From Brachionus rotundiformis (lineage: Eukaryota; Rotifera; Eurotatoria; Ploima; Brachionidae): 64,000 nt of DNA. Positions 1 through 9,058 of this stretch are shown in pieces. Under the pieces are notes generated by a model. The model had not been told where the DNA came from, ran no database searches, and saw nothing but the letters and a program-made list of their open reading frames with translations. Position 1 is the stretch's first letter; every line of letters starts with the position of its first letter. A program made the position numbers and the translations under genes. The stretch covers positions 24,095 through 88,094 of the forward strand of contig JAESIW010000199.1 of assembly GCA_016802295.1 (NCBI GenBank), written 5' to 3'.

Positions 1-372
1 GAACCCAGAGCCCTCTGATACTATGCAAAAATAGATTTAATTCAAAACTGATGAACAAACAATTTTTGTCTTATTTTAATTGGATTTTCATTCTTAATTC
101 TAAACATAGCCTACTAGGCACTTTTTAGTGATTCTTCAATATATTTGTAGCAATAATATTTAACTTTTTTTTTTTTTAATTAGAAAGATAAAATCTACAT
201 AATTCATAAAAGATTGATTTGTATCAAAATCTGTCCAAAAGATGAGTCAAAATGACACGAACAGCAATGGTAACAATAATAATGTTGACCATTGAAGTTA
301 CTTATTTGTCCGAAGGTCAAAAACTGGTTTGTAAAATATGAACCAAGTCACATTTGGTCAGTGCAAAAGCTC
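1..372. other. AT-rich left edge, no gene seen
   Basis: No reading frame or RNA gene can be supported here. If the HCF-like gene at 1091-3079 is spliced further leftward, this stretch would be intron. Confidence 0.5.
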
Positions 373-376
373 TTAA

Positions 377-840
377 CACTAGAAGCACCAAGGTGTCAAA
401 ATGACTCTTTGATTTTTTTAGTTATAATTCAATAGTCTGAGAAGATTATAACTTGAAGTTGTTAAGTCAATAATTTTATATTAACATATTCTCATGATGC
501 TTTATTTTTTTAAATTGACTATATACTACTAGAAGCACCAAAAAGAGTCAAATGACTCTGAACACCCCAAAACGTGTTAAGCATCAAATTCGCCTTTGCA
601 ACAATAATAAAACTAATTTAATTTGTACAAACTGTAATAAATCAGTATGCGGACAATGTACAACGGAACGTGTGATTATTTGTAAAAAATGTGAGAAATA
701 ATTTTTACAGGAATCTTTTTTTTTTTTATTACATGACTTAAAATTGATATATGATTAATTTAATATATTTTTTAATCGAATAAAGCCTTAAAACATCTTA
801 AATTTTAAAAAGAGTCTTTGAGCCAGCTCGGTGCTTCTAG
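377..840 (+). mobile_element. piggyBac-type non-autonomous element, copy 1
   Basis: The left end CACTAGAAGCACCAAGGTG directly follows a TTAA (373-376), the piggyBac target site. The right end is the inverse repeat GGTGCTTCTAG (830-840), followed by TAAC, so the right TTAA is degraded. A third copy of the end motif lies inside at 529-540 and begins a unit running to 840 that is itself bounded by inverted ends. The only coding matter is the Cys-rich tail of a transposase (552-701). A second copy lies inverted at 3644-4190. Confidence 0.75.
552..701 (+). pseudogene. piggyBac transposase C-terminal Cys-rich tail (remnant, copy 1)
   Basis: A 49-codon frame ends in the pattern C-x9-C-x2-C-x5-C-x2-C-x8-C-x2-C (key run ICTNCNKSVCGQCTTERVII), which fits the zinc-binding cysteine-rich domain that ends piggyBac transposases. 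The DDD catalytic core and N-terminus are absent. The ATG at 552 may be accidental. The same tail is found, longer at its N side, at 3806-4015 on the other strand. Confidence 0.75.
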
Positions 841-1090
841 TAACCCATTGAAATGTAACAATAACCAAATATGGCTCATACTTTCCATTTGTACCAATTG
901 GTCAATATTTTAAAATTATTTTTCTACCTTCAGTCAAAAAAATGTCACTTCAATTTGTTTATATCTGGTTGTTGTAAAATACAAGAAATATTTTTAAAAG
1001 ATGTCTAAGCAAATAATTTCTAAGTCTTAAAAAAACACTATTTTCAAAGCCATTTGGCAATATTTAAGCATGATCATTTAAAGAATTGTC

Positions 1091-3079
1091 CTATTGACCA
1101 AATAGAAGCATTACAAAAAAAAAACAAAAACCAACTTTATTAAATTGTGAAAAAGGTGCCTGATTTTTGAGTAGGGTGATAATTTGTGGTGGTGCATTGT
1201 TTTTGCCAGTTGGTTGATTAGCACTTGAACTATTCGGTTGGCTAATGGCAGTGGCACTGTTGGACGCTGTGGCATTGTTAATGCTATTTGAGAGCGAGTT
1301 GGTGGCGGCTGTGAGCGTCTTGGGCAAGTTGATGACCTGTTTGGGCGCCGCAGGAGCCGGAGGTTGAGTCTGGCTGGGACTGGAGGCGGCGCTGGCCTGG
1401 CTGGATGACTGGTCGGTGGCTTTGGGTGTTGGGACGGGCGCCGGCGACTGAGCGGCACTGCCCGGCGAGTCGACTTTAAAGTTGAGATTTTGATTTTGGC
1501 CGAGCTGCAGCAGGGGCATCGGGCTGGTGCCGACGGACTGGTTGAGCTGACTCAGCGAGCCGATCGGGTTCAGCACGGGTATTTGGCTGAGATCGGGCGG
1601 AGTGTCAGTCTTGGCGGCGGTGTCTGGGTGCTCGATGCTCTCGGCGGGCTCCGGTTTCGGTTGCTCCTTGTGGTTGAGGCTCAGGAGCAGGTTGCCGACC
1701 GAGGACTGGCCCTCGCCTACCGGCTGAACGGTGATGTTGTTGAGGGCCTGGTTGAGCTCGGGTATTTGGAGGAGCGAGGCGGGCAAGAGGGTGGTCAGGC
1801 CGTTGGAGACCTGGACGGGCAGCAGAGTCGGCGTGTTGACCGGCACCGGGTTCAGGATGCCGATTCCGTTCATGTCCGACTTTGGCAAGCTTTTCAAAAA
1901 GTTGTCCACCTTCTGAATTTGGAGAATGTAGGCGTCGGCGGTCGGGCTGCCCGTCCAGCTGACCTCGAGAGAGCTGACGGTCGGCTTGAGGAGCTGGACC
2001 TTGCTGGGCGCGCCCGGCACGTCCGTCTCCAAGAACCACAGGTCCTTGCAGCAGACCTGGTTGTTCCAGGCCTTGCGGTAGCCGTCGCGGCCCGACCACA
2101 CGTACAGCCGGTTGTTTATCTCGACTGCCGAGTGGCCGGCCCGGGCCCGTGGCGTACTCTCGTCAAAATGGTCGATCACGATCGTTTCCCACGTGAGCGT
2201 GTCCATGTTAAACGAGCACAGCGTGTTCGAGCATTTCCACTCTTTTTCGAAGTTCTGGCACACGGACGCTTTGACGTTGCTCTCTTCGAGAATGAACGGC
2301 ACCCATCCGCCGAACACGTACATGCGATTTTTGATTATTGTGGCCGAGTGAAGACTGCGCGGTAGCGGCGATTGGCCCTGAACGCTCGGCTTGATCCAAG
2401 TCGACGTGTCGATGTTGTAGAGCCATAGATCGCCGAGACGTGTGCCGCACATGCCGCCATAGACGAACAAGCGCGAGTCCGTCGAGTTCTTGTAGGCTAC
2501 GCACGTGTGCGACTCGCGAGCTGAGGGGTTTTTGCCAAATGTCTGCGGCACGGACCACTCGTAGCGGCCAAGTCTGATGTCAAGTATGTAAAAGTCGTTC
2601 AAGTACTTGGGTATGTTTTCTTTGGGGTCTTTGCTTTCGTTCTCGAGGCCGCCGAACAAATAGACCTTGTCGTCGAGCAGGGTGAACGAGTGGCCTAGGC
2701 GAGCCGATGGGTAGATTGGCGACGATTTCATTTCGTCGTCGGACACGCGCCGCCACTCCCAATTGGACAATTTTAATTCGTACAAGTCGTTCGAGTACTT
2801 GCCGTACTCGACCATGCCGCCGAAAGTGATCAAACGGTTCTTGTCCGAGACGAGACCGTAGGCCGCACAGCCGGGCGGTATGTCGCCTTTTACTTCGGGC
2901 ACAAACCATTGATTGGTTAGAGTGTTGAATACGTGAAGTTCGTCGACAATGCCTTCGTTGCCGCCGCCAAAAACTATCATTAGATCGTTGTGGGAGACTG
3001 CGCGATGTCCATGACGTGGCCTCGGGCTAGGACCGAGACTGGTCGTTACTTTTTTCCATTTTAGATTTGGCAATGACAT
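1091..3079 (-). CDS. HCFC1: Host cell factor 1-like kelch protein (3' end unclear)
   Basis: HCF proteins are chromatin adaptors that bridge transcription factors and histone modifiers. The 662-residue frame starts MSLPNLKWKKV and carries a six-bladed kelch propeller at about residues 8-370 with repeated GG and Y/F-x-FGG motifs (IVFGGGNEG, LITFGGM, VYLFGGLEN, LFVYGGMCG, MYVFGGW, LYVWSGRDG). The start of the first Fn3/SAS segment follows (VQLLKPTVSSLEVSWTG), then a Pro/Ser/Thr/Gln-rich tail. I start at 3079 because upstream in-frame sequence is only a (TG)n tract. The last ~12 codons read into a T-rich run and look like intron or UTR, and no C-terminal Fn3 domain is present, so the gene may continue left of the window after an intron holding the piggyBac copy. 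The body is far richer in G+C than any other gene here. Confidence 0.85.
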   Translation of the reverse strand: MSLPNLKWKKVTTSLGPSPRPRHGHRAVSHNDLMIVFGGGNEGIVDELHVFNTLTNQWFVPEVKGDIPPGCAAYGLVSDKNRLITFGGMVEYGKYSNDLYELKLSNWEWRRVSDDEMKSSPIYPSARLGHSFTLLDDKVYLFGGLENESKDPKENIPKYLNDFYILDIRLGRYEWSVPQTFGKNPSARESHTCVAYKNSTDSRLFVYGGMCGTRLGDLWLYNIDTSTWIKPSVQGQSPLPRSLHSATIIKNRMYVFGGWVPFILEESNVKASVCQNFEKEWKCSNTLCSFNMDTLTWETIVIDHFDESTPRARAGHSAVEINNRLYVWSGRDGYRKAWNNQVCCKDLWFLETDVPGAPSKVQLLKPTVSSLEVSWTGSPTADAYILQIQKVDNFLKSLPKSDMNGIGILNPVPVNTPTLLPVQVSNGLTTLLPASLLQIPELNQALNNITVQPVGEGQSSVGNLLLSLNHKEQPKPEPAESIEHPDTAAKTDTPPDLSQIPVLNPIGSLSQLNQSVGTSPMPLLQLGQNQNLNFKVDSPGSAAQSPAPVPTPKATDQSSSQASAASSPSQTQPPAPAAPKQVINLPKTLTAATNSLSNSINNATASNSATAISQPNSSSANQPTGKNNAPPQIITLLKNQAPFSQFNKVGFCFFFVMLLFGQ

Positions 3080-3104
3080 TTTTTTCTGGTTTAAAATAGC
3101 ATTC

Positions 3105-3124
3105 TGTGTGTGTGTGTCTGTGTG
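3105..3124. repeat. (TG)n microsatellite
   Basis: A TGTGTG tract lies immediately upstream of the HCF-like start codon, in its probable 5' UTR or promoter. Confidence 0.8.
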
Positions 3125-3130
3125 TAACAA

Positions 3131-3639
3131 AAAATGAGAGCTTAATTAGCAAAATATACAATCGAGAATAATTTATAAATTATTTATTCGCAATTTTTAT
3201 GCTTTAATTATATTGACGCTCGTTTAATTAAGAATGTATGTACTAACTATAAGGAAAGAATGGCACAAGGCTTGTACACGCACTGCATTTTGTCTAATAA
3301 AGCATTCTGGATGCAAATATTTTGGAGCTGATTTTTTGTTAAGTTTGAACTGTGTGCTGATTTTTTTTGAAAAAGTTGCAAATTTAAGTTAACAAAATTT
3401 CAAGACTAAGACTTTATTTTTATGTCAATAGATTATATAGATAAACAAGGAACTCGTTAATGTTTGGGAAAAAGGTGGATCAATTTGGTGAAGCGACAGG
3501 GTCTATTTAAGTAGGATAGAGTCGGAGCGAAGCTTTGGTGGGTGATTATAACGGTCAAATCAGAGTCAAAACTCAAACCCAACATATTCAAGTCTATCCA
3601 GATTCTAAATCCTATGATAAATAAACTCTCTTATGAATT
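3131..3639. other. Intergenic, nothing recognised
   Basis: This is the upstream region of the HCF-like gene. A slightly GC-richer patch near 3460-3600 shows no frame or RNA I can name. Confidence 0.4.
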
Positions 3640-3643
3640 TTAA

Positions 3644-4190
3644 CACTAGAAGTACCAACAAAAATAAATACTAGAAGCACCAAACGGGGTCAAAGACTCT
3701 TTTTAAAATTTAAGATGTTTTAACGCTTTATTCGATAAAAAAAATATAGTAAATTAATCATATATCAATTTTAAATCATGTAATAAAAAAAAAGACTCCT
3801 TAGAATTATTTCTCACATTTTTTACAAATAATCACACGTTCCGGTGTACATTGTCCGCATACTGATTTATTACAGTTTCTACAAATTAAATTAGTTTTAT
3901 TATTGTTGCAAACACGCTTTGGAGAACTGTTTTCTTGATCATCTAAACTTTGGACTCTTTTACCTGCACTTTTAGGTGTTTGAGGTGTAGAATGGATAGA
4001 ATAGGAGTCATTTGACTCTTTTTGGTGCTTCTAGTAGTACATAATCAATTTAAAAAATAAAGCATCATATGAATATGTAAATATAAAATTTTTAACTTTA
4101 CACTTTCAAGTTTTTACTCATCTCAGACTACTGAATTACAACTTGTAAAAAATCAAAAAGAGCCATTTTGACACCTTGTTGCTTCTAGTG
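3644..4190 (-). mobile_element. piggyBac-type non-autonomous element, copy 2
   Basis: TTAA at 3640-3643 and again at 4191-4194 flank the element as a target duplication. The ends read CACTAGAAG and CTTCTAGTG. A second inward end motif lies at 3670 (CTAGAAGCACCAAACGGGG) and another ends at 4034, the same internal repeat seen in copy 1. The element is in the opposite orientation to copy 1 and keeps a longer piece of the transposase C-terminus. Confidence 0.8.
3806..4015 (-). pseudogene. piggyBac transposase C-terminal region (remnant, copy 2)
   Basis: About 69 codons in frame: a Ser/Pro/Gln linker, then the Cys-rich tail nearly identical to copy 1 (ICRNCNKSVCGQCTPERVII, ending CKKCEK-stop). 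No start codon and no catalytic core are present. The frame begins right beside the internal end-repeat, consistent with an internal deletion of a full element. Confidence 0.75.
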
Positions 4191-4194
4191 TTAA

Positions 4195-4970
4195 ATTATA
4201 AACTTTGGAAGTTTTTTTATTTTTCTTTTTTTTAGCCAGAGAGATGAAGTATTCTAGAGCTAATGATTGGTTTATTGTTCATTTATGGAAATCATCTAGA
4301 ATGTATTAGTTTCAGAAGTATAACCATACTACATCCTCTATGGATGACGTGTGTTATATAATAATAATAAATTTATTCAATAAACACCGCAAGGGTGATG
4401 TAAAAAAATAATATAAAAAGTAGAATAAAATTAAGTAAAGTTTTGTCTTTCTAAAAAAAATGTTTTGTATTAGTATTTGTGTTAGTCACATGATTTAATG
4501 AATTAAAAAGAAATATTAGAAATAATTTTCAATTTTTTTTTTTTTTCTTGAAAAATAATATATAATTTTGTCAATTTTAGTAAGCCAAAGCTAATAAATA
4601 TAATTACAGTTGTAAACCATAAATTCGAAATAAATCTTTTAAACCAAAACCGGCTTGGCTTTGAATATTACAAATAAAAAGTTTGAATCTCTGGGAAATA
4701 TCTCAATAAGAATAGCTAGCGCTTCATTCAATTGATATAAAGACGCGACACTTTATATTTAGAGTAAGACTGTTGTCATGTCTTTTTTAAACATTTTGTT
4801 ACAAAATGAAGCACCACTTATTCTCGTATACATATCTTTTAACATGGCGAACTGGTTTTGATTTTTCGACTTGTACAACTATGTTAAATTTTAAAATGAA
4901 TTTATATATGGTATATTATAAATAAAAATAAATGTTAAGAATAAATTTTTTGATTGTTGACTCAAGTGTA
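4195..4970. other. Intergenic with a possible LINE tail
   Basis: AT-rich DNA. A (TAA)n stretch near 4360-4380 with CACCGCAAGGGTGATG beside it resembles a simple-repeat tail of a non-LTR element in minus orientation. No coding remnant is attached. Confidence 0.35.
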
Positions 4971-5330
4971 AAGAGATCCAACATCGTTTTGATCAGTTTG
5001 AACTAATTAATGGCTGTCAACCTCTTGCTTCAAATGCTCTTGACTACCCAGCAGGTCGTACCAGAAGTGGAAAATTAAAATTGGAAAGAAAGCTTATAAA
5101 AAATTGTGACTCAAGGTTTCATTTTTTTACCAAGTGAACTGTCGGGTATTGGAATTTACTTGATGAGGCAAAAAGAAAAATAGCCTATACAAATACTTTA
5201 GAAAAAGATAAGATAACTAGTTCAATTTTCTATTTTATCTTTATTTAAAAAAATCAAAAAGAAATACTAATTATAAAACCGTCAAACAACAGCGCCACAG
5301 GCTGTCGGGCGTCTACTGTCAATCTCGATT
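4971..5330 (+). mobile_element. Decayed LINE 3' end (reverse transcriptase C-terminus)
   Basis: One frame reads HRFDQFELINGCQPLASN, then (after a few residues) a basic stretch, RFHFFTK, one stop, and TVGYWNLLDEAKRKIA. The order R-x-x-FF-x-x-(R)-x-V-x-x-WN-x-L matches the conserved end of many non-LTR retrotransposon polymerases (NFF..R....WN.LP). A GC-richer run at 5285-5325 downstream could be the 3' UTR. At least one stop breaks the frame. Confidence 0.5.
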
Positions 5331-6123
5331 TATTAGACAATTCATTACATCTTATCAGCTTCCAATTGAAAAGTCCTTAGATATCAAATTTTAACATATT
5401 AAATAACATAAAAGAATTGTCCTTTTAAAAAATTGATTGATAAATGATTGTAATATGTGTTTAAGGAATATTTATCTTACATTGATAGAACAATTACCAA
5501 AGATTGCTTCATCGGTGGTCATTCATTTAAAAAAGTGACCCTGATATTATGGCAGTTTGTTCAATCCATAGGGATGAACGCTTTATTAGCAATTCAGACA
5601 AACTCTTACCATGATGAAAATGACTATTTTGACAAGTATTAGGAGAAAATTTAAAATTACGTCTGATAGAAAAAATTAATGTTAAATTATCTGATGTAGT
5701 CTAGGTAGCAAAACACTATTGATCAAGTTTAGATCAATTTAGAACCAAGGTTTTGAATAAAAATTCTAATAAAGTTTAACCTAATTTTTTCTTTAAACTT
5801 TTCTAAAATAAAATTAGTTTAAAGAACAATTTCGAAATTTTGCTCTATTTCAAATAAAAGTAATATTACATTTATTTGCTCAATTAAAAAATCAAAATTA
5901 AAAAAATGCACCATCATTTTGACAGAAAAATTTTATTTATAAAATAATTGATATTTAAAAAGAACTTGGATAAAATATAAAATTTTCTTAATCATATTAA
6001 TTTCCAGGATATATTGTGATACATTTAATTCAACAATGAGTTGACAAAAAGTTTGCTATAAATAATAGTAAAAATATTAATTTTTAATAAATTTAAACGA
6101 AATTTAAAAAAATATATTTGAAA
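5331..6123. other. Intergenic, no gene supported
   Basis: A 61-codon open frame lies at 5457-5642 but has no recognisable motif. The segment just before 6124 is the promoter/5' UTR of the SDR gene. Confidence 0.4.
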
Positions 6124-7179
6124 ATGAGCAGCCAAGAAAAACTTATTTTGGTAACTGGAGCAAGTGGTTACATAGCTCTGAATGTAATTCAACAACTTGC
6201 TAAATTGCCACATCGTGTGAGAGCCACGGTGAGGAATTCAAAGGACGAAAAAAAGATAGAATTGGTTAAAAAAGCAGCCAAGGGAAGCAAGCACCCCATA
6301 GAGATTGTTTCAGCAGACTTGATGAAAGCTGATACTTGGCCCCAAGCTTGCAAGGGAGTCGAGTAATTTGTCTTTTTTTCCTCAATTAATTTTTAAAAAT
6401 AATATCAATTAATTGAATTGTAAAGCATTGTTTTGCATATGGCAAGTCCGTTTCCAGCTGAAACACCAGAAGATCCAGAGAATAATTTACTGAAGCCTGC
6501 AATTGATGGAACCAAGAATGTTCTTAGTGCAGCACATGATGCCAAAGTAAGCCGTGTAGTAGTTACATCAAGTTGTGCTGCTGTTTACAATTTTGGTCCT
6601 CAAAGTGCAACATTTACCGAAAAAGACTGGAATAATCCGGACACAGCAGCACCATATATCAAGTCAAAAATCTTGGCTGAAAAATTCGCTTGGGATTTTG
6701 TTGAAGAGAAGAAAAAGAAAGGCGAAAAATGCTTTGAATTGGCAGTAATTAATCCATGTTTTGTTCTTGGTCCGTCACTTGGTGACCCTAGTTCACTTGG
6801 AACATCTGAGAAATTTATTTGGGCATTGATGCAAGGTATAAAAGAAAAGGATAATGAGTTTTATATTGGTCATTGTGATGTCAGAGATGTTGCCTTGGCT
6901 CACATAAAAGCGGCTTTTTTGCCTCAAGCCGCTGGTCACAGACACATCATTGAGTCAAAATGGTCATCGAATAGAGAAGTTTTCGAAATTCTTAAGAAAA
7001 AATATGCAAATCAGGGATATAAATTGGTAACTGAATTTGCAAAAGCCGACAAACCAAACAAAAAATCAGACACCACTCGAATGACCAAAGTTCTTGGAGT
7101 ACCAATTACTGACCATGAAAAAACAATAATAGATATGGCCGAAAGTCTAATCAAATCAGGCTCCATCAAAAAGAATTAG
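6124..7179 (+). CDS. Extended SDR, dihydroflavonol/cinnamoyl-CoA reductase-like
   Basis: NADPH-dependent reductase of the extended short-chain dehydrogenase class; the substrate is not readable from sequence. There are two exons, 6124-6362 and 6426-7179, joined over a 63 bp intron so that VD spans the junction and continues IVLHMASPFP, a hallmark of this family. The product is 330 residues. Visible motifs are the Rossmann glycine pattern TGASGYIALNVIQQL at the N-terminus, catalytic Ser in VVTSSCAAVY, and the active-site YxxxK in PYIKSKILAEKFAW. The first usable ATG is 6124 (MSSQEK). It stands alone between intergenic spacers. In animals such enzymes reduce small carbonyls; calling it a plant-type DFR would be over-reading. 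Confidence 0.88.
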
Positions 7180-7182
7180 ATT

Positions 7183-7609
7183 TATTTTATCCTTTTAAAA
7201 AAAGCATTTTATTCGATATTAAATAAAATTTTTCATAACTTTTTTTAAATATATCTAGTTTCTATTTCCAACTCTCATGGTCTAAAACAAACCAAATAAC
7301 CGATTATTTAACTTTAGAAATTTTAATAAGATATAGATTAAATAGAGTATAATACAATTACCAACTTTTCTTTAATATATGTTAAAAAGAAAAGACAAAT
7401 TGAATTAATGTTAAAAATATAAATCTTGTTATATCATTATTCAACAAACTAAATGATTCATTTAAATAGTAAATAACAATTTTTTTAAAATTCAAAATTA
7501 AAATGCAATTAAGACAATTGAGTGATGTACAATTAGCTATTAAATATTACAAAATAAGTATTCATAAAAATTTGAAAAAAAATATAAAAATGTGATATGA
7601 AAAAAAGAT
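7183..7609. other. Intergenic, nothing recognised
   Basis: AT-rich spacer between the SDR gene and tRNA-Lys. AATAAA near 7220 is a plausible poly(A) signal for the SDR gene. Confidence 0.4.
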
Positions 7610-7682
7610 CGCCCGATAAGGGGCTCGAACCCTTGGCCTTGAGATTAAAAGTCTCACGCTCTACCGACTGAGCTAACCGGGC
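7610..7682 (-). tRNA. tRNA-Lys (TTT)
   Basis: The minus strand folds as a complete cloverleaf: acceptor GCCCGGT, D arm TAGCTCAGTCGGTAGAG, anticodon loop CTTTTAA giving TTT, T arm GGGTTCGAGCCCC, and a closing acceptor strand with discriminator G. No intron. Confidence 0.95.
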
Positions 7683-7870
7683 CTGTTATTCTATTCAGAT
7701 AACTCAGTCATATCTTTTATATAAGAAATTAATTTTTATGGTCACGATAAAATGTTTTATCAAATTTGGTACAACATGGTATGAAAAAACTTTGGAAAAA
7801 TTCTAAGAAAAAAACTATGATAAAGAAATAATAATTATCCTATTAAATGAGAGAGAGAATAAGAAAGAAA

Positions 7871-7956
7871 GCCTAGAATGATCGGTATTACTAGGCGGTC
7901 ACTCATCCAAGCACTAGCCGGGCTCACATTAAAAGAACCAGCTTTTAACTTTGGTA
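7871..7956 (-). pseudogene. Truncated 5S rRNA copy
   Basis: The minus strand reads AAGTTAAAAGCTGG, then GAGCCCGGCTAGTGCTTGG, ATGAGTGACCGCCTAGTAAT and ACC, ending TAGGCTTT. This matches the 3' two-thirds of metazoan 5S rRNA (GAAGTTAAGC...GGGCC.GGTTAGTACTTGGATGGG.GACCGCCTGGGAATACC...GGCTT). The first ~40 nt are missing and an insertion lies near GTTCTTTTAATG. The box A/box C internal promoter area is partly kept. It could be a lone pseudogene or part of a 5S-derived SINE. Confidence 0.75.
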
Positions 7957-9058
7957 AAAAAACTTTTAAGATACAATTAAAATTACTAATTTTAAAAAAA
8001 AAATTTTTGCACTTTGTTTAAACAAATAAACTAATAAAAAGATGGTGAATGTTGTTTTTATTTTATTTTAGATTAAATTAAATAGAGAAAACCTTTTCTA
8101 TTTGATCAAAAGTTTATTATAAGTATGAGAATATTTGTTTTTTAAAGAATCACTTTTAAAAAAAATCATTTAAGAAGTATGTATTTTGATATCTAAATTG
8201 TCTACGGTCACTTCGATGAAGAGGGCATCAGTGTTGAGCTAGTCTCTCTATTAGACAATGCTCTGCTGAAGCTGAGTAGTGGCTTTTTTAATAAAACAAA
8301 TAATGAAAATCTAATAGACATTTATTAAAAATAAATAATTAACTTTATTTTTTTTATAAAGAAAATGCTTTATCATAGATTTATTTTGTTTGCTAAAATA
8401 TTTTTAATTAGCTGATAAATGATTTAGTTATTTTTTTTAAAAATTATTTGAATATTTTATCTTCCATAATTTAATCTCGTGAATTTTTCTTTATCTTCTT
8501 TTTTGATTTGAAATTTGTTTTAATTAAATAAATATCCTCTAACCACATTTTTATAACTTATTATTTATTTTTCATAATCTAGGCTTTGTATGTTGCCTTT
8601 TTCTTAATTGATTGTGCATTAAATAGTATAATATTAATGCATTATTTTTACACCTTAATTTTTTTCTTATTTTATCTAATTAAATAATATTTAAAAAGGT
8701 AAATTTTATTTTAACAAAATATCTGAAATGATACAATCAAAATCACCTCTTTTTTCATCTACTTTTTGGCTTTAGATTTATAAAAAAACTTTTTCTTAAT
8801 TCTATTTTTAATGCTTTAATACGAATTATTTAATATTTGAGAAATTAATTTTATCTCTATCTCATAATGACATAATAAATTATATAATTTTTTGAAAATT
8901 ATTACAAAATTTAAAAATGATTACAACAGTTTTCTTATCATAGGTTGTAAAAAATTAATCCGTCATTTTTGGTAATATCCATGACAATAATCAAGAATGT
9001 TCTCTTGTATTATAAATAAAAAAAAGTTTGATCGTAAATAATAATCATTTTAGATATA
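7957..9058. other. Intergenic with one GC-richer island
   Basis: Mostly AT-rich. An island at about 8196-8292 stands out in composition. On the plus strand it can be read as YGHFDEEGISVELVSLLDNA and onward for about 39 codons, and it ends near a T6 run. I cannot assign it. The rest is the upstream region of the maltase-glucoamylase-like gene. Confidence 0.4.

Noticed and set aside
1490..2365. Long plus-strand frame of 291 codons
   Set aside because: It is antisense to the HCF-like gene; the low stop density comes from that gene's GC-rich codons, and the product has no domain.
1605..2909. Several minus-strand frames inside the HCF-like gene
   Set aside because: Frame shadows of the same GC-rich exon; Arg/Pro/Gly-rich with no motif.
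3721..3790. Possible separate repeat downstream of the second piggyBac remnant frame
   Set aside because: The same sequence is present in copy 1 (about 710-810), so it is simply the element's 3' non-coding part.
5457..5642. 61-codon plus-strand frame
   Set aside because: No ATG start at its first codon, no recognisable motif, and no supporting splice structure.
8196..8292. Calling the island a known snRNA, Y RNA or SRP RNA
   Set aside because: I compared it with the main features of U1-U6, U11/U12, Y and SRP RNA and found no convincing match.
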